Positions 34,760 through 43,737 of a stretch of DNA of 44,251 nt are shown in pieces (within the stretch, counting starts at the first letter, position 1; each line of letters begins with the position of its first letter). A program made the translations under genes and the position numbers. Under the pieces are notes generated by a model. It was not told where the DNA came from, did no database searches, and was given only the letters and a program-made list of their open reading frames with translations. This DNA is from Candidatus Sumerlaeia bacterium (lineage in GTDB: Bacteria > Sumerlaeota > Sumerlaeia > SLMS01 > JAHLLQ01), in the NCBI GenBank assembly GCA_019634695.1, contig JAHCAW010000034.1, positions 1 through 44,251 on the forward strand, in the 5' to 3' direction.

Positions 34760-36718
34760 ATGCCCCCCGCGGGCGCGGCCCGGACGGAGGCACTCTTGGC
34801 CATTCCGCAGGCGCTCAAGAACATGGAGTCGTGGAAGGTCTCCGACTCCATCGACACCTACAACATCCGCCTTTGGGGCAACGGCTACTTCGACATCAAC
34901 GATGCCGGCAACATTGAGGTGCGTCCCCACAAGCGCAAGACCGAGGCGATCGACCTGCTCGAACTGGTCGAGAGCCTCAAGCGCCGCGGCCTCGATCCGC
35001 CCCTGCTCATCCGCTTCCCCGGCATCCTCGAGCATCGCATTCGCGACATTCGCGAGGCCTTCTCCCGCGCGATCCGCGACTACGAGTACCAGAACGACTA
35101 CACCTGCATCTATCCGATCAAGGTCAACCAGCAGCGCCACATCGTCGAGGAGTACCTCGAGTTCAGCCGCAAGTACAACTTCGGCATCGAGGCGGGCTCG
35201 AAGCCCGAGCTGCTCGCCGTGCTGGCGATGACCGGCGGCACCGAGACCCCGATCGTCTGCAACGGCTTCAAGGACGACGAGTTCATCGAGCTCGTCGTGC
35301 TCGCCTCGAAGATGGGCAAGGACATCACGCCGATCGTCGAGAAGTTCAGCGAGCTGCGCCTGATCGTGAAGTACTCGCAACTGCACGGCTGCCGGCCGAA
35401 GATCGGCGTGCGCGTCAAGTTGGCCGCCCGCGGCTCCGGTCGATGGGAGCTGTCCGCCGGCGTCCGCAGCAAGTTCGGCCTCACCCTGCCCGAGATCCTC
35501 CACGCCGTCGAGTATCTCAAGCAGCACGACATGCTCGACTGCCTCCAGATGCTTCACTTCCACATGGGCAGCCAGATCACGAACATCCGCTTCGTGAAGA
35601 CGGCACTGACGGAAGCCGGCCGCATCTACGTCGAACTCGCCCGCCTCGGCGCCAACATGCGCTACATCGACGTCGGCGGCGGTCTGGGCATCGACTACGA
35701 CGGCTCGCAGACGAACTTCGACTCCAGCATGAACTACACCCTGCAGGAGTACGCCAACGACGTCGTCTTCCGCATCAAGTCCATCTGCGACGAGGCCGGC
35801 GTGCCGCACCCGCGCATCCTCTCCGAATCCGGACGCGCCCTCGTCTCCTACAACAGCCTCCTCGTCTTCAACGTGCTCGGCGCCTCCTCCTTCCGCGACA
35901 TGCCCGTGCCCGACGCGATTCCCGACGATGCCCCGGACCCCGTCCGCGACCTGCGCGAAATCCACCAGTCGCTCGGGAAGAAGAACTACATCGAGCACTA
36001 CCACGACGCCCTTCAGGCACGCGAGGAGTGCGTCAACCTCTTCAACCTCGGCTACCTCACCATCGACCTGCGCGCCATGGCCGACTCGCTCTTCTGGGCC
36101 ATCTGCCTCCGCGTGCAGGACCTCATCGACGAGGCGAAGTATGCCCCCGACGACTTCGAGGGCATCGAGGAACTCCTCTCCGACACCTACTTCTGCAACT
36201 TCTCCGTCTTCCAGTCCATGCCCGACAGTTGGGCCATCAGCCAGCTCTTCCCCATCATGCCGATCCACCGCCTGAAGGAGGAGCCCACCCGCCGCGGCGT
36301 TCTGGCCGACATCACGTGCGACTCCGACGGCAAGGTCGACAAGTTCGTCGACCTCAAGGACGTCAGCAAGACGCTCGAGCTGCACAACTTCCAGCCCGAC
36401 CGCCCCTACTACCTCGGCGCGTTCCTCATCGGCGCCTACCAGGAAATCCTCGGCGACCTGCACAACCTGCTCGGCGACACCAACGCCGTGCACGTGTCGA
36501 TCGACGAGGAGGGCGAGGTCGTCATCGACCACGTCATCAAGGGCGACACGGTGCGCGAGGTGCTCTCGTACGTGCAGTACGAGCCCAAGGTGCTGCTGGA
36601 CACGATGCGCCAGAGCGTCGAGCGGGCCGTGCGGACCAGGCTCATCACCGTCGAGGAATCGGCGCTGATGATGCGCTACTTCGAGGACGGCCTGGACGGC
36701 TACACCTACCTCGAGTGA
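34760..36718 (+). CDS. speA: Biosynthetic arginine decarboxylase
   Basis: A 652-residue protein, close to the usual SpeA length. This is a PLP fold-type III arginine decarboxylase that makes agmatine, the first step of the SpeA polyamine route. The PLP lysine is in [16 protein letters not shown] (Lys121 from this start). Others are the [14 protein letters not shown] strand, [46 protein letters not shown] (glycine loop of the phosphate site) and [12 protein letters not shown]. The C-terminal part has [13 protein letters not shown] and [13 protein letters not shown]. The N-terminal start is uncertain: ATG 34760, TTG 34796 with GGAGG 5 bases upstream, or ATG 34823, which begins right before the conserved [11 protein letters not shown] region. 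It ends 10 bases before a convergent gene. Confidence 0.95.
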   Translation: MPPAGAARTEALLAIPQALKNMESWKVSDSIDTYNIRLWGNGYFDINDAGNIEVRPHKRKTEAIDLLELVESLKRRGLDPPLLIRFPGILEHRIRDIREAFSRAIRDYEYQNDYTCIYPIKVNQQRHIVEEYLEFSRKYNFGIEAGSKPELLAVLAMTGGTETPIVCNGFKDDEFIELVVLASKMGKDITPIVEKFSELRLIVKYSQLHGCRPKIGVRVKLAARGSGRWELSAGVRSKFGLTLPEILHAVEYLKQHDMLDCLQMLHFHMGSQITNIRFVKTALTEAGRIYVELARLGANMRYIDVGGGLGIDYDGSQTNFDSSMNYTLQEYANDVVFRIKSICDEAGVPHPRILSESGRALVSYNSLLVFNVLGASSFRDMPVPDAIPDDAPDPVRDLREIHQSLGKKNYIEHYHDALQAREECVNLFNLGYLTIDLRAMADSLFWAICLRVQDLIDEAKYAPDDFEGIEELLSDTYFCNFSVFQSMPDSWAISQLFPIMPIHRLKEEPTRRGVLADITCDSDGKVDKFVDLKDVSKTLELHNFQPDRPYYLGAFLIGAYQEILGDLHNLLGDTNAVHVSIDEEGEVVIDHVIKGDTVREVLSYVQYEPKVLLDTMRQSVERAVRTRLITVEESALMMRYFEDGLDGYTYLE

Positions 36719-36728
36719 GCCGGCGTCG

Positions 36729-37478
36729 TCATCCCTTGCGTTGCGCGACGAAGACGACGTGGGCGGATTCCTCGTCGTCGAAGTCCGTTTCGTCGTAGTC
36801 GCCGTGGCACTCGATCACCTGCCAGCCGGCGCGGGCGAGTTCCTTCTCGAGCTCGTCGGCCGCGTAGAGGCGCAGCTCGAAGTTCCATGACTGCTCGCCC
36901 GCCGACGTCTGCCAGACGCCGCGGCCCAGCATCGCGCGCCGCCGCCCGTCGTAGGCGTACTCCTCGCTCATCGTCGCGCCGCCCATGAAGGTCTGCGAGG
37001 GCTCGTGCTCGCGGACGATGTCGGCCATCACCGGCCGGTGCGGCGCCTGGAGCACCAGTCGCCCGCCGGGGCGCACGACGCGCGCCCACTCGCGCAGCAC
37101 GCGCTGGTTGTCGCGATGCTCGAAATAGCCGAACGTGTTGAACACGCAGTAGAGCCCGGCGAACGCCCCGTCGGCGAACGGCAGCGTGCGCATGTCCGCG
37201 GCCACGGCTCGCCGACCGCGCGCGGGCTGCTCGCGCAACAGGTGCGCGAATCGATCCGTGCCCACCACGCGATGGCCACGCTTGCGCAACGGCACCGCAT
37301 GCCGGCCGAAGCCGCAACCGACGTCCAGCACCGGCCCGTCGCAGTCGGCGAACCGACTCGCCAGAAAAGCCACCTCGCGCTCGGTGCCGTCCGCGTCGAA
37401 CAGCGGCCCGCGATACATGCGCGCATAAAGCGGCGTGAAGAAGCCCGGTGCCCAATCGTCCCGCGTGGGTTCGGTCAT
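36729..37478 (-). CDS. Class I SAM-dependent methyltransferase
   Basis: A 249-residue protein with the Rossmann methyltransferase pattern. Motif I is [16 protein letters not shown] (about residues 46-61), followed by the acidic residue in RVVGTDRF, and motif III-like [16 protein letters not shown], then [20 protein letters not shown]. The length and layout fit methyltransferase-11/25 proteins acting on small molecules. The substrate is unknown. The start codon overlaps the end of the haloacid dehalogenase-like gene by 4 bases, so the two are co-translated. The gene is convergent with speA, leaving 10 bases between stops. Confidence 0.88.
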   Translation of the reverse strand: MTEPTRDDWAPGFFTPLYARMYRGPLFDADGTEREVAFLASRFADCDGPVLDVGCGFGRHAVPLRKRGHRVVGTDRFAHLLREQPARGRRAVAADMRTLPFADGAFAGLYCVFNTFGYFEHRDNQRVLREWARVVRPGGRLVLQAPHRPVMADIVREHEPSQTFMGGATMSEEYAYDGRRRAMLGRGVWQTSAGEQSWNFELRLYAADELEKELARAGWQVIECHGDYDETDFDDEESAHVVFVAQRKG

Positions 37479-38188
37479 CGCGGCGCGTCCGAGGCTTCGA
37501 TCATCGCCACCAGCGTCGCGAGGTCGGGCACGGTGAGATGCGGCTGCGCGTCGGAGGGCGCCGTCGCGCCGCCGCCGGCTTTGCCCTGACGGCGGTCCAC
37601 CCACACGGTGGTGAAGCCCAGCGCGCGCGCCGGCGCGATGTCGTGGAACCGGCTCTGCGCCACATGCAGCACACGCTCGACCGGCAGGCCGGTCAGCCGC
37701 AGCGCCTCGTCGAAGTGCGCCCGTGCCGGCTTGTAGGACTTGATGTCCTGTGCGGAGACGAGCAGGTCCGGCTCGATGCCCAGATGCGGAACCGAGAGGG
37801 CGAAGAGATCGCGGTCGATGTTCGACAGCACGCCGAGTCGATAGCGGCGGCGCAGAGCGGCCAGCGCGGTCCTCGTGTCCGGAAACGCCGGCCAGTTGCC
37901 CAGCGACTCGGCCAGCGTCTGGTCGTCGCCCGGATCGAGCCCGAAGCCCAGCCGCGCGGCGATCTCGTACACCACGGCCCGCAGCACCGCGCGGTACGGC
38001 ATGTACGTCTCGGACTGGATGGCCGACTCGCACGCGCCGTACAACTCGAGCAAGGCGTCGTCGTCGAGCGCGCGGTCGTGCTTGGCCAGCAACGGCCGCA
38101 GGGCATCGAGGATGCCGCGTTCCCAGTCGATCAGCGTTCCATAGCAGTCGAAGGTGAGCAGTTCGAAGGTGTCGAAGGGAAGCGTCAT
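37475..38188 (-). CDS. HAD-superfamily hydrolase, haloacid dehalogenase type II-like
   Basis: A 237-residue HAD hydrolase. Motif I is LLTFDCYGTLIDW with the nucleophile Asp, motif II is VLSNIDRD, the lysine of motif III is in DIKSYKPARAHFDEAL, and the C-terminal motif is VAQSRFHDIAPARALG. The FDCYGTL form and the SYKPA motif resemble L-2-haloacid dehalogenases, but family members also include phosphatases. The substrate cannot be fixed from sequence. ATG 38188 is chosen because the protein then begins at the first strand (MTLPFDTFELLTFD). It lies in the aroB cluster, 55 bases after aroB. Confidence 0.87.
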   Translation of the reverse strand: MTLPFDTFELLTFDCYGTLIDWERGILDALRPLLAKHDRALDDDALLELYGACESAIQSETYMPYRAVLRAVVYEIAARLGFGLDPGDDQTLAESLGNWPAFPDTRTALAALRRRYRLGVLSNIDRDLFALSVPHLGIEPDLLVSAQDIKSYKPARAHFDEALRLTGLPVERVLHVAQSRFHDIAPARALGFTTVWVDRRQGKAGGGATAPSDAQPHLTVPDLATLVAMIEASDAPR

Positions 38189-38243
38189 CGGAGTCCGGTC
38201 CGTCGTTGGGCGGATGGGGGTGTCGTCGTCGATTCGCGTCGGA

Positions 38244-39368
38244 CTACTTCGCGCCGAGTTCGCGCAGCACGCCAAGCACCATCTCGTCCGTCACGTCGCG
38301 GACGACCTCGACCTCGCCCAGGCGCACCGGCAGGATGTAGCGCACCTGCCCGTTGCGGGCCTTCTTGTCGACGCGGGTGCGGTCCAGCAGCGCGGCCGCG
38401 GTCATGCCGGCGGGCACGCGCACGGGCAACTGGGCGAGCTCGACCAGCCGCACCAAACGCGCGTGCTCGGCATCGGTCCACTCCGGCGACTGTCCGCGCC
38501 GCAGGGTCAGCAGCGACGCCGCGACCATGCCGATGCCGACTGCCTCGCCGTGGCGCAGCGCCCCGTAGCCGCCCTCGGCCTCGATGGCGTGCCCGATGGT
38601 GTGCCCGAAGTTCAGGATGCGGCGCAGGCCGTCCTCGCGTTCGTCCGCTGTGACGACCTCGGCCTTGATCTCGACCGAGCGCCGCACCACCGCGCGCAGG
38701 TGGACGGCCTCGCCCGCCTCGAACAGGTGCTCCACATGCTCCTCGAGGAAGGCGAAGAGCTGTGCGTCGCGGATCACGCCGTACTTGATCACTTCGGCCA
38801 TGCCGGAGTGGCGCTCCCCGTCGGGCAGGGTGCGCAGGCAGTCCAGGTCGGCCAGCACAAGGCGGGGCTGCCAGAACGAGCCGACGAGGTTCTTGCCCGC
38901 CGACAGATTGATGCCCGTCTTGCCGCCGACGCTGGAGTCCACCATCGCCAGCAGCGTCGTGGGAATCTGCACGAAGGCGATGCCGCGCAGGAAGGTCGCC
39001 GCGGCGAAGCCGGCCAGATCGCCCACAACGCCGCCGCCCAATGCCACGATCGCCGAGTCGCGCGTGAAGTCCGCCTCGGCCAGTGCGTTCCACATCGCCG
39101 CCACGGCCGCCGCGCTCTTCGACTGCTCGCCCATCGGCACCTCATGGACGAACACCATGAAGCCGCCTTCCTCCAGCAGGCGCCGGACGCGCTTCATCCA
39201 CGGCGAGACAAGCGCCGCATCGTACACCAGCATCACCCGCCGGCCCTGCAACACCTCGGCGATCGACAGCGCCGCCGTGTCCAGCAGCCGGTTGCCGATG
39301 TGGATCGAGTACGCCCTTTCGCCCAACTCGACGCGAACGCTGTCCACACCCTCGGTCGTTTGCACCAT
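38244..39368 (-). CDS. aroB: 3-dehydroquinate synthase
   Basis: A 374-residue AroB. It converts DAHP to 3-dehydroquinate, the second step of the shikimate pathway, using NAD+ and a divalent metal. Signature segments: GEQSKSAAAV, the NAD loop ALGGGVVGDLAGFAAATFLRG, QIPTTLLAMVDSSVGGKTGIN, the metal ligand region ERHSGMAEVIKYGVI, and LNFGHTIGHAIEAEGGYGALRHGEAVGIGM with the metal-binding histidines. The length is normal. It is read in the same direction as the flavoprotein gene upstream (139-base gap) and the HAD gene downstream. Confidence 0.96.
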   Translation of the reverse strand: MVQTTEGVDSVRVELGERAYSIHIGNRLLDTAALSIAEVLQGRRVMLVYDAALVSPWMKRVRRLLEEGGFMVFVHEVPMGEQSKSAAAVAAMWNALAEADFTRDSAIVALGGGVVGDLAGFAAATFLRGIAFVQIPTTLLAMVDSSVGGKTGINLSAGKNLVGSFWQPRLVLADLDCLRTLPDGERHSGMAEVIKYGVIRDAQLFAFLEEHVEHLFEAGEAVHLRAVVRRSVEIKAEVVTADEREDGLRRILNFGHTIGHAIEAEGGYGALRHGEAVGIGMVAASLLTLRRGQSPEWTDAEHARLVRLVELAQLPVRVPAGMTAAALLDRTRVDKKARNGQVRYILPVRLGEVEVVRDVTDEMVLGVLRELGAK

Positions 39369-39507
39369 GTCCCGGAGAATCCTCGCGACGTGAGTTGCCC
39401 GACCCCTCGCCCCGCACCCCGGACCGGCTCAACAGGAACGTGCCCCGTTGGCGGGTCTGCGGCGACAAAAAGCTCTTGGTTCGCCAGAAGGCAATCCCGT
39501 GGCCGAT

Positions 39508-40782
39508 TCAGCCTTGGCCGGCGAGAACCGCCCCGCGCCCGGCCAGATAGCCGCTCGACCAGGCCCACTGGAAGTTGAAGCCCCCGATGCGCCCATCCAC
39601 GTCGAGCATCTCGCCGCACAGGTGCAGCCCGGGCACGCGGCGCGACTCCATCGTGCGATGGTCCACTTCGCCGAGCGCCACGCCGCCGGCCGTCGTCTCC
39701 GCGAAGGTGTAACCGCGGTCGCCCGTGACGGGCAGGGCGAGCGCGGTGAGAGCCCGGGCGAGTTCGCGACGCTGCTCGCGCGTCATGTCGGCCAGCAGGC
39801 CGGCGCTGGCCGGCATCGCGTGCGCCAGCCGGTCGGGCACCAGTTCGTGCAGGGCGCTGGTGACCTGGCGCCGCGGTGTGCGCGCGGCCTCCGCGACGAG
39901 CCACTCGTGCGCCGCCTGCTCGTCGCCGAGCTGCGGGTGCCCGAGCGTCACGCGCAGGTCGCGCGCCGGAGTCTCCAGCCGTGCGCGCAGCCAGTGGCGC
40001 GACAGGTCCAGCGCCGCCGGGCCGCTGAGCCCGAAATGCGTGAAGAGCAGCGAACCGGCGCGCTCCTCGAGCCGGCGCCCCGAAGGCTCGCGCAGCGCCA
40101 GCCGCGCCTCGCACGTCACGCCCTGCAGCGCGGCGAAGCGCGCCGCCTCAGGCCCGCCCAGCACCAGCGGCACGAGCGCCGGCGTCGTCGGCACCATAGC
40201 ATGCCCGAGGCCAGCCATCAGCCGCAGACCCAACCCGTCGCTGCCTGACTTCGGCAGCGACAATCCGCCCGTTGCCATCACGACGCGTCGCGCGGCGATA
40301 CGCTCACCGCCATCGAGCACCACGTCGAACCCCGCGGCCGTCTGCTGCACCTCGCGCACGCGCGCCGCGGCGCGCACCTCGGCCCCGAGCTCCCGAACGC
40401 CGCGCAGCAGGGCGTCGAGCACCGTGCGCGCCGAGTCCGAAGCCGGGAAGTACTTGCCCGAGGGCTCCAGCTTCAGCGGCACTCCCAACTCCGCCATCCA
40501 ATCCAGCGTGCGACGCTCATCAAACGCGCGCAGGACGTTGCGGATCACCGGCCGCGGGCCGCCCCAGTAGTCGTCCGCCGTCACGCGTTCGTTCGTGACG
40601 TTGCAGCGCCCGCCGCCGCTGACGAGGATCTTCGCCCCCAGTTTGCGCGCGCCGTCCAGCACCACGATCCGCCGCCCCGCGCCTCGTGCTGCTTCGCCCG
40701 CGAAGTACGCCGCCGCCAGCCCCGCCGCGCCGGCGCCGACGATTGCCACGTCCCAACGTTGTCCGTCGCCCGATGCCATCAT
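39508..40782 (-). CDS. HI0933/YhiN-like FAD-dependent oxidoreductase
   Basis: A 424-residue flavoprotein. The FAD dinucleotide-binding motif is VAIVGAGAAGLAAAY at the start. The family's diagnostic KLGAKILVSGGGRCNVTN follows (about residues 47-64). Later are VMATGGLSLPKSGSDG, TPALVPLVL, FTHFGLSGPAALDLS, AETTAGGVALGEVD and GLHLCGEMLDVDGRIGGFNFQWAWSSG, the complete HI0933 set. Cytosolic, with an unknown physiological substrate. Two ATGs stand at 40782 and 40779; the longer frame to 40896 would add a basic tail not seen in the family. First gene of the aroB cluster. Confidence 0.92.
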   Translation of the reverse strand: MMASGDGQRWDVAIVGAGAAGLAAAYFAGEAARGAGRRIVVLDGARKLGAKILVSGGGRCNVTNERVTADDYWGGPRPVIRNVLRAFDERRTLDWMAELGVPLKLEPSGKYFPASDSARTVLDALLRGVRELGAEVRAAARVREVQQTAAGFDVVLDGGERIAARRVVMATGGLSLPKSGSDGLGLRLMAGLGHAMVPTTPALVPLVLGGPEAARFAALQGVTCEARLALREPSGRRLEERAGSLLFTHFGLSGPAALDLSRHWLRARLETPARDLRVTLGHPQLGDEQAAHEWLVAEAARTPRRQVTSALHELVPDRLAHAMPASAGLLADMTREQRRELARALTALALPVTGDRGYTFAETTAGGVALGEVDHRTMESRRVPGLHLCGEMLDVDGRIGGFNFQWAWSSGYLAGRGAVLAGQG

Positions 40783-40952
40783 GCCGCCACGGCAGGCGTC
40801 GCGCCGGGCAAGGGCAAGAAGGAAGGACAAGGGCCGAAGGATGAATGACGAAGGCGGCGATAGTCGTTGACGATTCGCGGCGGGCACGGCCAGCAAGGGA
40901 CTGTCCTGTGCCCGCCCGGCAAGACATGCTATCCCCCGACTGGAGAACTCCG

Positions 40953-41648
40953 GTGAGCAACTCCTCTCCCGATCACGGCATCCTGATTCTCGAGGCGATC
41001 CACCAGGAGGAGGTCGAGGCCGACCTGCTGGTGGTGCACCTGGAGCTGAAAGGTTCGACGCTTGTGCAGGGCAACGCGGCGCTCAAGGAAGTGAAGGAGC
41101 TTGCCGACCTCGTCAAGCGTGCCGCCTACGTCGGCATCAAGCCCGACTCCTTTGTGGTGCACAACATCCAGGCCGACACTTCCACCGGTCTGGTCGGCAA
41201 GACGACGGTGGTCACCTACACGCTTCGGCTGCTGCTCGATAATGTTGGCCTCGTGCCGGCCGCCATGCGCGCGATTTCCGAAACGAAGAACGCCGGGATC
41301 ACGCTGACGCGCTGGGAGTACACCCAGATCGAGCAGGTGCGGAACAAGTTCATCTGCGTCTGTCTGGCGACGATCATGGAGCGGGCGCGGTTGATTGCCG
41401 AAAGCGTCGGCGCGCGGCTGGGCGGCATCCATCGCCTGACGGAGAATTTCGAAGCCGGCGACGACGAGATGATGCGCTACATGCCGATCCGCGAGCGGGT
41501 GGTCACGTCCCGCGGCGACGGCGACGGCTCGGGCAAGGAGGCGCTGCTGGGTTTCTCGAACTGCCATCGCGAGCGCATGGTGCAGCGCGTCACCGCCGAA
41601 ATCCGCCTGCTGCCCGCCGAAGCCTCGGCGCGCCCCGCCGGGGGATGA
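40953..41648 (+). CDS. SIMPL-domain (DUF541) protein
   Basis: A 231-residue protein. The pattern matches SIMPL/DUF541: a first strand ADLLVVHLELKGSTLVQ, then a helix ALKEVKELADLVKRA, the GIKPDSFVVHNIQADTST segment, and VVTYTLRLLLDNVGLVPAAMRAISE, followed by ATIMERARLIAESVGARLGG. GTG 40953 is taken as start because GGAG lies 7 bases before it (40942-40945); an ATG at 40926 is the alternative. Most SIMPL proteins are exported, but this one lacks a signal peptide from either start and is probably cytosolic. Function is unknown in the family. It is followed by the radical SAM gene on the same strand. Confidence 0.75.
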   Translation: MSNSSPDHGILILEAIHQEEVEADLLVVHLELKGSTLVQGNAALKEVKELADLVKRAAYVGIKPDSFVVHNIQADTSTGLVGKTTVVTYTLRLLLDNVGLVPAAMRAISETKNAGITLTRWEYTQIEQVRNKFICVCLATIMERARLIAESVGARLGGIHRLTENFEAGDDEMMRYMPIRERVVTSRGDGDGSGKEALLGFSNCHRERMVQRVTAEIRLLPAEASARPAGG

Positions 41649-41744
41649 GGCGCCCGCCGGGCCGACGCATTTGCCATTGCCGGGCCCGGCGTGCCGGCCC
41701 CAGACTCCTCGCCAGTCGGGTGATTCCGCCCGCCACTGCCAGCC

Positions 41745-42923
41745 ATGGGCCGCCGCGTGAGTCTCGCCAACATCCCCCTGCGCCGCCTCGTCAACACCGC
41801 GCTCAACGCGGGCGACAAGCTCTTCGCCCTCGAGCGCGTCCGCGCCCGGCCCCTGCGCATCCACATCGAGGTCAACGACCTCTGCAATCTCAAGTGCCCG
41901 CACTGTCCGCGCGAGAATCCCGCGATTCCCAAGAATACCGGGCACATCCCCTTCGAGGCCATCGAGCGGCTCGCGCCCTGGTTCCGCACTGCCAGCTACG
42001 TCGGCCTGACCGGCAACGGCGAACCCTTCCTCCATCCGCAGATCATGGACATCCTCGAGCTGGTCGTCGCCTGCGGCGCCACGCCCTCGGTGATCAGCAA
42101 CGCGACGCTGTGGAAGCGCCTGGGCATTGTCGATCGCTTGGCCGGCATCGGGCCGATGCTGCTCAACGTCAGCATCGACGGCGGCACGAAGGAGACCTTC
42201 GAGAAGTGGCGCCTGAAGGCCAACTACGAGGAGGTGCGCGAGAACCTGCTCGACCTGCGGCGCGCCCGCGAGCGCACCGGCACCCCCTTCCCGATCACCA
42301 CCTTCAACGTCTGCCTGATGAAGGACAACATCGAGGAGGTCGAGCAGATCGTCGACTGGGGCGCCGAGGCCGGCGTCGCCGTCATCAACTTTCAGAACAT
42401 GTATCCCTACGTCGGCGGTCTGGAGGACCAGCGCGTGCGCGACATTGACGTCAGCCGGCGGGCCATTGCCCGCGCCCGCAAGCGCGCCGAGCCCCACGGT
42501 ATCCGCATCGACTGGCTGCCCATGAGCTTCGATATCACCGACCGCGACGGCACGGAAGGCGGAAGCTACGGCGCCATGACCGCCGCCGAGGCCGAGAAAC
42601 GCCTCGAGCGCACCGGCGAAAACGGCTCCCATGCCAACGGCCGCGTCAGCTATCACTGCGACAACGTCTGGAACCAGGTGCACATCACCGTCGCCGGCGA
42701 GATCAAGTTCTGCTGCTTCTGGACCGAGGGCGCACTGGGCCAGGTGCTGGACAGCGAACTCGGCGACCTGTGGAACGGTCCCGAGTGGGTGCAGCTCCGC
42801 CGCGACCTCAAGAACGGCGTCAAACCGGGGCCCTGCACGAACTGCCACAATCTCGTCGAACGCGACCGCGGTTGCCTGCTGCGCACCAGTCTCGGCGAGT
42901 TGCGCGACCTCGCCCACCGCTGA
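41745..42923 (+). CDS. Radical SAM/SPASM-domain protein
   Basis: A 392-residue radical SAM protein. The [4Fe-4S] motif is CNLKCPHC (Cys47, Cys51, Cys54) after an LRIHIEVND strand. GLTGNGEPFLHP is the GGE-like SAM-binding loop, and LNVSIDGGTKETFEKWR is the next strand of the barrel. The C-terminal SPASM-like region has FCCFWTEGALGQVLDS and GPCTNCHNLVERDRGC, whose cysteines would bind auxiliary clusters. SPASM enzymes often modify peptides, heterocycles or glycans. No precursor peptide gene is seen nearby, so the substrate is open. Convergent with lspA, with 9 bases between stops. Confidence 0.9.
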   Translation: MGRRVSLANIPLRRLVNTALNAGDKLFALERVRARPLRIHIEVNDLCNLKCPHCPRENPAIPKNTGHIPFEAIERLAPWFRTASYVGLTGNGEPFLHPQIMDILELVVACGATPSVISNATLWKRLGIVDRLAGIGPMLLNVSIDGGTKETFEKWRLKANYEEVRENLLDLRRARERTGTPFPITTFNVCLMKDNIEEVEQIVDWGAEAGVAVINFQNMYPYVGGLEDQRVRDIDVSRRAIARARKRAEPHGIRIDWLPMSFDITDRDGTEGGSYGAMTAAEAEKRLERTGENGSHANGRVSYHCDNVWNQVHITVAGEIKFCCFWTEGALGQVLDSELGDLWNGPEWVQLRRDLKNGVKPGPCTNCHNLVERDRGCLLRTSLGELRDLAHR

Positions 42924-42932
42924 CCGCGCCCG

Positions 42933-43517
42933 CTACACCTTGCCCTTCCAGGCACGCACCAGCAGCACCGCCACGCCCACGCAGATCAGCGAATCCGCGA
43001 CGTTGAACACCGGGTAGTCGTAGCTGCCGATGAAGGCGTCGAACATGTCGATCACATAGCCCAGCCGCACGCGGTCGATCAGGTTGCCGATCGCGCCGCC
43101 CAGGATCACCACCAGCGCCCCGCGGCCCCAACGCTCCGACGGCGGCACCTTGCGCCACCACCACACCAGAAATCCCGACGCGATCAGGCTGACGATCGCC
43201 AGGAAGTTCACCTTGCCCGTGAAGATCGAGAACGCCGCCCCGGTGTTCTCCGCATAGCGGAGCTGGAACACGCTTGGGATCAGGACGATGGTCTTGCCGG
43301 CGCCGTCCGGCGGCGGCGCCAGCGCCAGCACCGAGATCCACTTCGTCACCTGGTCCACCAGCACGAGCAGCGCGACGAATCCCAAGGCGACCGGCCAGCC
43401 CTGCCAAGAGCCGGCAAAGGCGGGCGCCTGCTCCGCGGAAGTCTCTGGCGGCTGGACTTCCGGGTCTGTTGGCAGGGTGGGTGGGGGAGGTGTCTTGGGG
43501 CGATTGCGTCGGGGCAC
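42933..43517 (-). CDS. lspA: Lipoprotein signal peptidase (signal peptidase II)
   Basis: A 194-residue inner-membrane aspartyl protease that removes lipoprotein signal peptides. The two catalytic aspartates are clear: Asp148 in GGAIGNLIDRVRLGYVIDMF and Asp175 in FNVADSLICVG. Four hydrophobic spans are visible, and NTGAAFSIFTG is the conserved first-loop motif. GTG 43517 is chosen because AGGAG lies 7 bases before it. That start leaves an unusual 40-residue Pro-rich N-terminal extension before the first span. Confidence 0.95.
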   Translation of the reverse strand: MPRRNRPKTPPPPTLPTDPEVQPPETSAEQAPAFAGSWQGWPVALGFVALLVLVDQVTKWISVLALAPPPDGAGKTIVLIPSVFQLRYAENTGAAFSIFTGKVNFLAIVSLIASGFLVWWWRKVPPSERWGRGALVVILGGAIGNLIDRVRLGYVIDMFDAFIGSYDYPVFNVADSLICVGVAVLLVRAWKGKV

Positions 43518-43737
43518 GGCGCGCTCCTGTCCGGCGGTCGGGCGCCAACGTCGTTGCCCGGGCGGACTGACGCAAGGGCTTCCCGGCGCCTGATTTCCGC
43601 CCGTTCGCCGCGGGGCAGCCCGCACGGCCCTGCCCGGTGCGCGCGCTCAGGGTTCTGATTGCCGCCCGGCCGCAGCGAGGCGCTTACTGCCACCCGCAAG
43701 TTCGACGTGCCAGTTCCTATGTTGGGGAGAGACTGCA

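Noticed and set aside
34541..36532. An N-terminal extension of the YyaL frame to 1391 residues
   Set aside because: It is antisense to speA; the low-complexity Val/Asp/Glu-rich translation is typical of a shadow frame.
39369..39507. Terminator between the HI0933-like gene and aroB
   Set aside because: A TTTTT occurs on the - strand, but the sequence before it forms only a five-pair stem with a large loop.
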